Source: an uncultured Flavobacterium sp. | GTDB taxonomy: Bacteria > Bacteroidota > Bacteroidia > Flavobacteriales > Flavobacteriaceae | DNA length: 8,198 bases | Direction: 5' to 3' | Assembly: GCF_946220915.1 (NCBI RefSeq) | Contig: NZ_CAMIHH010000127.1 | Span: 1 to 8,198, forward strand | Shown here: in pieces, positions 1 through 5,514 of the stretch | Position numbering within the stretch: position 1 is the stretch's first letter | How the letters are laid out: the number at the start of each line of letters is the position of its first letter | Notes under the pieces: model-generated | Seen by the model: only the letters and a program-made list of their open reading frames with translations | Database searches by the model: none | Told to the model about the DNA's origin: nothing | Position numbers and translations under genes: made by a program

Positions 1-183
1 CACCTCCTCCTTTGGAGAGGGCCGAGGGTGAGGTCTGAACAGAAAGAGTGTTACGTCCCGTCACCTCCTCCTTCGGAGAGGGCCTGGGGTGAGGTCTGAA
101 CAGCAAGAGTATTACGTCCCGTCACCCTCTCCTTTGGAGAGGGCCGGGGAGAGGACTAACCTGCAAGAGTGTAGCTGCTCCCC
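1..183. repeat. Tandem 61-bp palindromic repeat array (three units)
   Basis: Units start at 1, 62 and 123, an exact 61-bp period. Units 1 and 2 differ at about 5 of 61 positions. Unit 3 is clearly diverged and loses similarity after about 172. Each unit begins with a pyrimidine arm, TTT or TTC, and a purine arm. In unit 3 the arms CCCTCTCC (125-132) and GGAGAGGG (136-143) pair perfectly. In unit 2 the loop reads C-TTCG-G (71-76), a stable tetraloop type. A second purine arm follows each hairpin (30-34, 91-95, 148-154) and can also pair with the pyrimidine arm. I see no open reading frame here. It resembles interspersed palindromic elements common between flavobacterial genes, but I cannot name a catalogued family. 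The array may extend left of the window. Confidence 0.85.
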
Positions 184-208
184 TTGTCATTGCGAGAAAG
201 AATGACAA
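184..208. repeat. Inverted repeat TTGTCATT / AATGACAA, second repeat family
   Basis: Arms TTGTCATT (184-191) and AATGACAA (201-208) are perfect reverse complements around a 9-nt loop, GCGAGAAAG. The GTCATTGCGAG...AAGCAA wording resembles a dispersed intergenic repeat seen in many bacterial genomes. It sits between units of the 61-bp family, where the left half of a fourth unit would be expected, so it may have inserted into the array. The family assignment is from memory and not checked. Confidence 0.6.
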
Positions 209-215
209 AGCAACC

Positions 216-271
216 TGAGAGGGGCCGGGGGGAGGACTAACCGCCAAGAGTAGACCTCCTTTGTGATGAGG
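216..271. repeat. Decayed fourth and fifth units of the 61-bp repeat
   Basis: Bases 216-250 match unit 3 at 137-172 closely (purine arm, GGCCGGGG, AGGACTAACC, CAAGAGT) but lack the left pyrimidine arm. At 255-271 the string CCTCCTTTGTGATGAGG resembles the start of a further unit (CCTCCTTTGGAGAGG) with two inserted bases. The TTTG inside it (260-263) is also the likely -33 box of the carB promoter. Confidence 0.65.
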
Positions 272-290
272 CTAAAAATCACTAAATTTG
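260..290 (+). promoter_or_regulatory. carB promoter (-33 TTTG, -7 TAAATTTG)
   Basis: TTTG at 260-263 and TAAATTTG at 283-290 are separated by 19 nt, which fits the Bacteroidota consensus TTTG-N(about 19-21)-TAnnTTTG. The start site would fall near 295-298, giving a leader of about 25 nt, A/C-rich and without a Shine-Dalgarno sequence, before the ATG at 322. The -33 box lies inside a decayed repeat unit. Confidence 0.75.
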
Positions 291-321
291 CACACACTAA
301 ACAACAACGACAACACATATA

Positions 322-3174
322 ATGCCTAAAGACACATCCATCAAATCGGTTCTTATCATCGGCTCGGGCCCCATCGTTATCGGCCAGGCCTGTGAATTCG
401 ATTATGCCGGCTCACAGTCCGCGCGCTCCATCAGGGAAGAGGGTATCGAGGTGATCCTCATCAACTCCAACCCGGCTACCATCATGACCGACCCCTCAAT
501 GGCCGATCATGTTTACCTGAAACCGCTGACCACAAAATCCATCATTGAAATACTAAAGGCGCACCCGAACATCGATGCGGTATTGCCGACCATGGGCGGG
601 CAGACCGCGCTGAACCTTTGCCTTGAGGCGGAGGAAAAAGGCATTTGGGCCGACTTCAATGTGCGCCTGATAGGGGTGGATATCAACGCCATCAACATTA
701 CCGAAGACAGGGAGCAGTTCAAGCAGCTCCTGGAAAGGATTGAGATACCGGCAGCGCCAGCCAAAACGGCCAACTCGTTCCTGAAAGGGAAAGAGATCGC
801 GCAGGAATTCGGATTCCCGCTGGTTATCCGCCCTTCATTTACGCTGGGAGGTACCGGGGCGGCTTTCGTGCACCATAAGGAAGATTTCGATGAGCTGCTT
901 ACCCGTGGCCTCGAGGCTTCCCCAATACACGAAGTGCTTATCGATAAGGCCCTTTTGGGGTGGAAGGAATACGAACTGGAATTGCTCCGTGACCAAAACG
1001 ACAACGTGGTAATCATCTGTTCCATTGAGAACATGGACCCGATGGGCATCCATACCGGCGACAGTATCACTGTTGCCCCTGCCATGACATTATCGGACAA
1101 AACGTTCCAAAGGATGCGCGACATGGCGATAAAAATGATGCGCAGCATCGGGAACTTCGCGGGTGGCTGTAACGTACAGTTTGCCGTTAGCCCCGATGAG
1201 AAGGAAGATATTGTGGCTATCGAGATCAACCCCCGTGTATCGCGTTCATCGGCACTGGCATCAAAAGCTACAGGCTATCCAATTGCCAAGATCGCTTCAA
1301 AGCTGGCGCTCGGCTACAACCTTGACGAATTGCAGAACCAGATCACAAAATCCACGTCAGCTTTGTTCGAGCCGACGCTTGACTATGTTATTGTAAAAAT
1401 ACCGCGCTGGAACTTTGATAAGTTCGAGGGTGCCGACCGTACCCTTGGCCTGCAGATGAAATCGGTAGGTGAGGTAATGGGTATCGGGCGCTCGTTCCAG
1501 GAAGCATTGCACAAGGCTACCCAATCGCTCGAAATAAAGCGAAATGGGCTTGGCGCCGATGGTAAAGGTTATACCAATTATGAGCAAATTATTGATAAAC
1601 TGACCAATGCGAGCTGGGATCGTGTATTCGTGATTTATGATGCGATACAAATGGGCATACCGCTGAGCCGCATCCATGAGATAACGAAAATCGATATGTG
1701 GTTCCTGAGGCAATATGAGGAATTGTATTTGCTCGAAAAAGAAATATCTACATATAAGGTGGATAACCTTCCGAAAGAATTACTTTTGGAGGCTAAGCAG
1801 AAAGGGTTTGCCGACAGGCAGATCGCGCACATGATGGGTTGCCTGGAGAGCCAGATATATAACCTTCGCGAAGAAATGGGTGTGAAGCGTGTTTACAAGC
1901 TCGTAGATACCTGCGCTGCGGAATTTGAAGCCAAAACGCCTTATTATTATTCCACTTTTGAAGCTGAGATCGAGAAAGCCGACGGTACGCGCTACATGCA
2001 TAACGAAAGTATCGTGTCCGACAGGAAAAAAGTAGTGGTATTAGGTTCGGGGCCGAACAGGATAGGACAGGGCATTGAGTTTGACTATTCCTGCGTGCAC
2101 GGCGTACTGGCAGCATCGGAATGCGGTTACGAGACCATCATGATCAACTGTAACCCGGAAACTGTATCAACAGATTTCGATACTGCTGATAAGCTTTACT
2201 TTGAGCCGGTATTCTGGGAGCACATATATGACATCATCCGCCACGAAAAGCCGGAAGGCGTAATCGTACAGTTGGGAGGGCAAACGGCGCTTAAGCTGGC
2301 TGAAAAGCTTGACCGTTACGGCATCAAAATATTAGGTACCAGTTTCGATGCACTCGACCTTGCAGAAGACCGGGGGCGTTTCTCCGAATTGCTTTCGGAA
2401 CTAAACATACCATTCCCGAAATTCGGTGTGGCCGAAAATGCCGACCAGGCATCGCAGCTTGCTGATACGCTTGATTTCCCGTTATTGGTGCGCCCGTCCT
2501 ACGTGCTGGGCGGCCAGGGCATGAAAATCGTGATCAACAAGCAGGAACTGGAAGAACACGTAATCGACCTGCTGAAAAACATACCGGGCAATAAGCTGCT
2601 GCTCGACCATTACCTTGACGGTGCCATTGAGGCCGAAGCCGATGCAATATGCGACGGAGAGAATGTGTACATCATCGGGATCATGGAGCATATCGAGCCG
2701 TGCGGGGTACACTCGGGCGACTCAAACGCGACACTGCCGCCGTTCAACCTCGGCGAATTCGTAATGCAGCAGATCAAAGACCATACGAAGAAAATTGCCC
2801 TGGCGCTCAAAACCGTTGGGCTTATCAACATACAGTTTGCCGTTAAAGATGATATCGTATACATCATTGAGGCCAATCCAAGGGCATCGCGTACCGTGCC
2901 GTTCATTGCAAAAGCGTATGGAGAGCCGTATGTTAATTACGCGACTAAGGTAATGCTGGGGCACAACAAGGTAACCGATTTTACTTTCAACCCGCAGCTG
3001 AAGGGTTATGCCATTAAGCAGCCGGTGTTCTCTTTCAACAAGTTCCCGGGCGTAAATAAAAAGCTGGGCCCGGAAATGAAGTCGACTGGGGAAAGCATCC
3101 TCTTTATCGACGATCTCAAGGACGACCAGTTCTACGAGCTGTATTCAAGAAGGAAAATGTACCTGAGCAGGTAA
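322..3174 (+). CDS. carB: Carbamoyl-phosphate synthase large subunit, short form
   Basis: This is the large subunit of carbamoyl-phosphate synthase. With CarA-supplied ammonia it makes carbamoyl phosphate from bicarbonate and two ATP, feeding pyrimidine and arginine synthesis in the cytoplasm. The two homologous halves are evident. The first has GSGPIVIGQACEFDYAG (14-30), the ATP-grasp motif RPSFTLGGTG (170-179), HTGDS (244-248) and EINPRVSRSS (301-310). The second has GSGPNRIGQGIEFDYS (575-590), RPSYVLGGQG (724-733), HSGDS (797-801) and EANPRASR (850-857). The oligomerisation region lies at about 420-555. The protein is 950 residues against 1073 in E. coli and stops just after GPEMKSTGE (916-924), so the C-terminal MGS-like allosteric domain is missing. 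The downstream DNA is too short to hold it and a terminator follows, so this is a natural end, not a frameshift. I believe short CarB is normal in flavobacteria. No carA is in the window. Confidence 0.97.
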   Translation: MPKDTSIKSVLIIGSGPIVIGQACEFDYAGSQSARSIREEGIEVILINSNPATIMTDPSMADHVYLKPLTTKSIIEILKAHPNIDAVLPTMGGQTALNLCLEAEEKGIWADFNVRLIGVDINAINITEDREQFKQLLERIEIPAAPAKTANSFLKGKEIAQEFGFPLVIRPSFTLGGTGAAFVHHKEDFDELLTRGLEASPIHEVLIDKALLGWKEYELELLRDQNDNVVIICSIENMDPMGIHTGDSITVAPAMTLSDKTFQRMRDMAIKMMRSIGNFAGGCNVQFAVSPDEKEDIVAIEINPRVSRSSALASKATGYPIAKIASKLALGYNLDELQNQITKSTSALFEPTLDYVIVKIPRWNFDKFEGADRTLGLQMKSVGEVMGIGRSFQEALHKATQSLEIKRNGLGADGKGYTNYEQIIDKLTNASWDRVFVIYDAIQMGIPLSRIHEITKIDMWFLRQYEELYLLEKEISTYKVDNLPKELLLEAKQKGFADRQIAHMMGCLESQIYNLREEMGVKRVYKLVDTCAAEFEAKTPYYYSTFEAEIEKADGTRYMHNESIVSDRKKVVVLGSGPNRIGQGIEFDYSCVHGVLAASECGYETIMINCNPETVSTDFDTADKLYFEPVFWEHIYDIIRHEKPEGVIVQLGGQTALKLAEKLDRYGIKILGTSFDALDLAEDRGRFSELLSELNIPFPKFGVAENADQASQLADTLDFPLLVRPSYVLGGQGMKIVINKQELEEHVIDLLKNIPGNKLLLDHYLDGAIEAEADAICDGENVYIIGIMEHIEPCGVHSGDSNATLPPFNLGEFVMQQIKDHTKKIALALKTVGLINIQFAVKDDIVYIIEANPRASRTVPFIAKAYGEPYVNYATKVMLGHNKVTDFTFNPQLKGYAIKQPVFSFNKFPGVNKKLGPEMKSTGESILFIDDLKDDQFYELYSRRKMYLSR

Positions 3175-3190
3175 TTGGCATCTTAATCAT

Positions 3191-3226
3191 AAGTCCTTCC
3201 GTCAAAAACGGAGGGATTTTTTATTT
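3191..3226 (+). terminator. Intrinsic terminator of carB
   Basis: TCCTTCCGT (3194-3202) pairs with ACGGAGGGA (3208-3216), giving 9 pairs with one G-T wobble around a 5-nt loop, extendable by three weaker pairs. A T-rich tract follows at 3217-3226. It begins about 17 nt after the carB stop codon and separates carB from the next gene. Confidence 0.9.
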
Positions 3227-3324
3227 GGCCCGGTTATTGCCATGAAAAATAGTAAGATCATTTTTTAAATCCGTGAAAATCCTCCCAATTCACATTATCC
3301 GCGTTCCCTTTTTGGATTAAAAGT

Positions 3325-3332
3325 TATCTTTG
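3325..3332 (+). promoter_or_regulatory. -7 box TATCTTTG before the secreted protein gene
   Basis: TATCTTTG matches TAnnTTTG exactly and ends 14 nt before the ATG at 3347, so the leader would be only about 7-10 nt. No good TTG or TTTG stands 17-23 nt upstream. The nearest TTTG (3311-3314) is only 10 nt away. Confidence 0.6.
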
Positions 3333-3346
3333 CCAAAATTTACAAA

Positions 3347-3919
3347 ATGAAAAAACTTATCCTCCTTTCGGTTCTTTTGATGTCTTCAATAGCCACATTC
3401 GCACAGGACAAAAAATCCCTCGAAGACCGTGCCAACCAGATGTATGGCTACACAGCTTCTGAGCAATATGAAAAATTGCTGGACTATACCTATCCAAAGC
3501 TTTTCACGATCGTACCGCGCGAAAAAATGGTGGAGATATTGCAGCGCATGACCAAAGGTGAGGGTTTTACGATAAGCATTGCCCCAACACCGCCTAACTT
3601 TACATTCGGGGAAATAAAAAAGATCGATGGTGGTCATTATAGCGTAGTAACGCACGACCTGAACATGAAAATGCGTTTTGACGAGCCCGTGGCTGACCAG
3701 GAACTGGAAATGCTACTGTCTTCTTTCAAGGCTAATCTTAAGACAGACAATGTTACTTTTGACAGAAAAGACAATTCTTTTAATATCATAAAGAAATCAC
3801 AGGCTGTTGCCGTATGGGACAAAGACACTCAGGGTAAATGGATGTTTGTAAACAATAGCGACGGCCCCATCAGAACAAAGCTGTTCAGCGAGAAGGTGAT
3901 AAAGGAACTGGGTATTTAA
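3347..3919 (+). CDS. Secreted protein of unknown function
   Basis: A 190-residue protein with a clear Sec signal peptide: basic MKK, a hydrophobic core (residues 4-15), and a probable signal peptidase I cut after A19 (ATFA/Q). It has no lipobox cysteine, so the mature product of about 171 residues is probably soluble in the periplasm or exported. The mature part begins with a charged helical stretch (SLEDRANQMYGY). Then come LLDYTYPKLFTIVPREKM and a long segment of alternating polar and hydrophobic residues. Near the C-terminus there is a W-x-F-type strand (GKWMFVNN, 164-171). The layout of a helix followed by strands ending in W-x-F recalls NTF2-like or DUF3887-type folds, but I do not recognise the family with confidence. 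It appears to be a single-gene unit with its own -7 box, converging on the DUF2188 gene. I see no terminator in the 56 bp between them. Confidence 0.85.
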   Translation: MKKLILLSVLLMSSIATFAQDKKSLEDRANQMYGYTASEQYEKLLDYTYPKLFTIVPREKMVEILQRMTKGEGFTISIAPTPPNFTFGEIKKIDGGHYSVVTHDLNMKMRFDEPVADQELEMLLSSFKANLKTDNVTFDRKDNSFNIIKKSQAVAVWDKDTQGKWMFVNNSDGPIRTKLFSEKVIKELGI

Positions 3920-3975
3920 ATTCTATTGGAAGTCGGAATCCGGATGCATCATTCAGGCTTCAGGCAATATGATTA

Positions 3976-4212
3976 TTATCCCATTGGCGGATTAGGGTCC
4001 GTGCCTCGCGGATAAGTGCGTTCCTCCTGTATCGTCCCGTCCATTTTATGGATTACCACCGAACTCCTGCTGTGGTTCTTGGCCATGGCAACCGTACGGT
4101 CGACAACTTCTTTTTTATTATCGCCTGTTACCGATGCACGCCCGGCATTCTCAAGCATTCCTTTCCATCCGCCATGCCCATTACTGGTTACATGATATAT
4201 TCTCCTTTCCAT
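3976..4212 (-). CDS. Small DUF2188-type protein
   Basis: A 78-residue protein that matches the DUF2188 pattern: an N-terminal YHVTSNGHGGWKG strand pair, then RASVTGDNKKEVVDRTVAMAKN (a helix after a serine/threonine-type turn). A VVIHKMDGTIQEERTY hairpin and a proline-rich tail ending DPNPPMG follow. These proteins are small and cytoplasmic, and their function is not established. I place the start at the ATG at 4212, because MERRIYHV fits the usual family start. The in-frame ATG at 4221 would add MQI and leave only about 5-8 nt of leader after the predicted transcription start. The gene is convergent with the secreted protein gene and divergent from the lipoprotein gene. Confidence 0.85.
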   Translation of the reverse strand: MERRIYHVTSNGHGGWKGMLENAGRASVTGDNKKEVVDRTVAMAKNHSRSSVVIHKMDGTIQEERTYPRGTDPNPPMG

Positions 4213-4232
4213 GATTTGCATATTATCTTTTG

Positions 4233-4240
4233 CAAAAGTA
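4233..4240 (-). promoter_or_regulatory. -7 box TACTTTTG of the DUF2188 gene
   Basis: On the minus strand TACTTTTG fits TAnnTTTG and ends 20 nt before the ATG at 4212 (11 nt before the one at 4221). The 13-nt string TACTTTTGCAAAA recurs exactly at the ABC-F promoter (8088-8076, minus). No clear -33 TTG was found. Confidence 0.6.
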
Positions 4241-4365
4241 GGCCGGTATTATTTTCCGGATTGTAAAAACCATGATAATTTACAGGTGCGATAAGTTAAC
4301 TATTTCTTAAAAATCATAAATCACTCCTAATTTTATTAAACTATTCTTAATAAAAAACTTAAAAT

Positions 4366-4397
4366 TTTGAAATATGATTTGTTGTAATGTAATTTTG
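4366..4397 (+). promoter_or_regulatory. Lipoprotein promoter (-33 TTTG, -7 TAATTTTG)
   Basis: TTTG (4366-4369) and TAATTTTG (4390-4397) are 20 nt apart, a close match to the Bacteroidota consensus. The leader to the ATG at 4435 is about 30 nt and A-rich. The upstream stretch (about 4280-4365) is very AT-rich. It holds a near-direct repeat, ACTATTTCTTAA (4299-4310) and ACTATTCTTAA (4340-4350), and the palindrome AGTTAACT (4294-4301), which could be UP-like or operator sequences. Confidence 0.75.
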
Positions 4398-4434
4398 GTT
4401 GCTCAATATATGTAACTTAAAATACAAAACAATC

Positions 4435-5118
4435 ATGAAAAGATTCAATTTAATTCTGGGAACTGCACTTGTTGCTGCCGGTGCGGTATCGTGTAAAGAT
4501 GAAGCTAAGCAAACTGCAGAGCACAACGTAGACCACTATGTGGTATTTGTGGATTCTGTAAACGGGCTGGACGCTGCCGAAAGGGCTGCCAACTGGGCTG
4601 CAATCGATGCTGAGTACCAAAGGAGGGTGGCTGAAGCGGAAACTGCGCTTAGTGCACTTGAAAATGACGAGGCATCTACAAAGAGGATCGAGGAAAGCAA
4701 GGCAAAGTATGATGGTGTAAAAATGCAGGCTGAGAATGATGCCAAGGCAAAAATGGAAGCTGAGGCAGCGGCCGCAGGCAATCCATTAGCTGATAAATTC
4801 TTTGGGCCAGGTAACGTTGTAGGTAACGACATGACATTTTCATGGGTTAATAAAGACAACATCCTTGCTGTGTATACTAAGTTCTATGAAACTTTTGATG
4901 CCGATAAAAATGAATACACCAGGCAGGACCTTGACAAGGTAAAGGCTTGGTACGAAGCGCTTGATGCAAGGAAGAACACTGTAGAGAAAGAAGGACTTTC
5001 TTCTGAAGATAATGGCAAAATTGCCAACATCAAGCTTAAATTTGCACCTAAATTCCGTTGGGAGCGCATGACGGCCAAAGGCGAGGAAAATAAAGATGCC
5101 AAGGACAAAGCTGAATAA
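4435..5118 (+). CDS. Alanine/glutamate-rich lipoprotein, possible surface exposure
   Basis: A 227-residue protein. The ATG at 4435 is chosen because it gives a compact lipoprotein signal (MKRFN, then LILGTALVAAGAVS) ending at C20; the TTG at 4399 lies only just past the -7 box. The lipobox AVSC is acceptable but not ideal. Directly after the cysteine comes KDE, similar to the K-(D/E)2 lipoprotein export signal described in Capnocytophaga, so surface display is possible. Residues about 45-115 are rich in A, E and K and should form a long helix or coiled coil. The helical region at about 142-205 (YTKFYETFDADKNEYT, then VKAWYEALDARKN) resembles the N-terminal segment (VVFVDSV, NWAAIDAEYQRR) in its spacing of aromatic residues. 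It may belong with DUF6565-type Bacteroidota lipoproteins, but this is tentative. The tail is highly charged (EENKDAKDKAE). The gene has its own promoter and terminator. Function unknown. Confidence 0.88.
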   Translation: MKRFNLILGTALVAAGAVSCKDEAKQTAEHNVDHYVVFVDSVNGLDAAERAANWAAIDAEYQRRVAEAETALSALENDEASTKRIEESKAKYDGVKMQAENDAKAKMEAEAAAAGNPLADKFFGPGNVVGNDMTFSWVNKDNILAVYTKFYETFDADKNEYTRQDLDKVKAWYEALDARKNTVEKEGLSSEDNGKIANIKLKFAPKFRWERMTAKGEENKDAKDKAE

Positions 5119-5141
5119 GTAATCATTGGCATAAGCTACAG

Positions 5142-5168
5142 AAAAGGTACGTTACGGCGTACCTTTTT
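5142..5168 (+). terminator. Intrinsic terminator of the lipoprotein gene
   Basis: AAAAGGTACG (5142-5151) and CGTACCTTTT (5158-5167) are perfect 10-bp arms around the loop TTACGG, with the T-run ending at 5168. It lies 23 nt after the stop codon. The A/T symmetry would let it work on either strand, but there is no minus-strand gene nearby to use it. Confidence 0.9.
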
Positions 5169-5217
5169 GCGTTTCATTTAGTTTGTTTTAACCGGTAGTT
5201 AACGCTTTGTTGTTCAG

Positions 5218-5225
5218 TAGTTTTG
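5218..5225 (+). promoter_or_regulatory. -7 box TAGTTTTG before the small basic protein gene
   Basis: TAGTTTTG fits TAnnTTTG and lies 34 nt before the ATG at 5260. The expected -33 TTG is not at 17-23 nt; the TTTGs at 5206-5209 and 5182-5185 are too near and too far. AGTTAACG at 5197-5204 resembles the AGTTAACT palindrome upstream of the lipoprotein gene. Confidence 0.5.
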
Positions 5226-5259
5226 TAATTTTATTCCATTAACCTTAAATTTTTAGATC

Positions 5260-5514
5260 ATGCCGGGAGGAAAAACACCGGGCCCTCAGGTTAAAGATAA
5301 AGACCAGTATGAGGCCCTAAGGGATAAAGGCTATAGTAAAGAGAAATCGGCCAGGATAGCCAACAGTAAAGGTGCTGAAAAGCGCGGTGGCAAGGCAGGT
5401 AAATATGAAGACCGTACAAAAGCGGATCTGTATAAGGAAGCACAAAAGGTAGGCATTGAAGGCCGCTCAAAAATGACAAAGGCCGAATTGGCCAAAGCTT
5501 TACGGACAAATTAG
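5260..5514 (+). CDS. Small basic protein, DUF7218-like with Rho_N/SAP-like C-terminus
   Basis: An 84-residue lysine-rich protein in two parts. Residues 11-36 (VKDKDQYEALRDKGYSKEKS, then ARIANS) match the short N-terminal module of the DUF7218-type family. The flexible glycine/lysine linker (37-48) is followed by YEDRTKADLYKEAQKVGIEG (49-68) and RSKMTKAELAKALR (69-82). The latter is the helix-extended-loop-helix pattern of the Rho termination factor N-terminal (Rho_N) or SAP-like fold, which often binds nucleic acid. Such proteins are frequently labelled 'Rho termination factor N-terminal domain-containing', yet they lack the Rho ATPase and are not Rho. A small nucleic-acid-binding role is plausible from the charge and fold, but unproven. 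The start ATG is the only sensible one. The stop TAG overlaps the stop of the convergent methyltransferase-like gene. Confidence 0.88.
   Translation: MPGGKTPGPQVKDKDQYEALRDKGYSKEKSARIANSKGAEKRGGKAGKYEDRTKADLYKEAQKVGIEGRSKMTKAELAKALRTN

Noticed and set aside
1..271. CRISPR array
   Set aside because: The 61-bp units are contiguous with no unique spacers, the units diverge, and no cas genes are present.
513..1229. 238-codon open frame on the minus strand inside carB
   Set aside because: It is the antisense shadow of a strongly conserved carB region. The translation is serine-rich without any domain pattern, and there is no promoter or start context.
3175..3346. Lost CarB allosteric domain as a frameshifted remnant
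   Set aside because: Only 172 bp separate the genes, a clean terminator follows the stop, and no MGS-like residues appear in any frame.
3920..3975. Bidirectional terminator between the convergent genes
   Set aside because: I looked for a stem with T-runs and found only the short palindrome GATGCATC and a GCCTGAA direct repeat, which are too weak.
4048..4266. 72-codon plus-strand frame across the DUF2188 gene
   Set aside because: It overlaps the minus-strand gene, which has clear family motifs and a -7 box. The plus frame has neither.
4399..4434. Upstream TTG start for the lipoprotein
   Set aside because: It lies two bases past the -7 box, before the expected transcription start, and would add twelve residues ahead of a normal lipoprotein signal.
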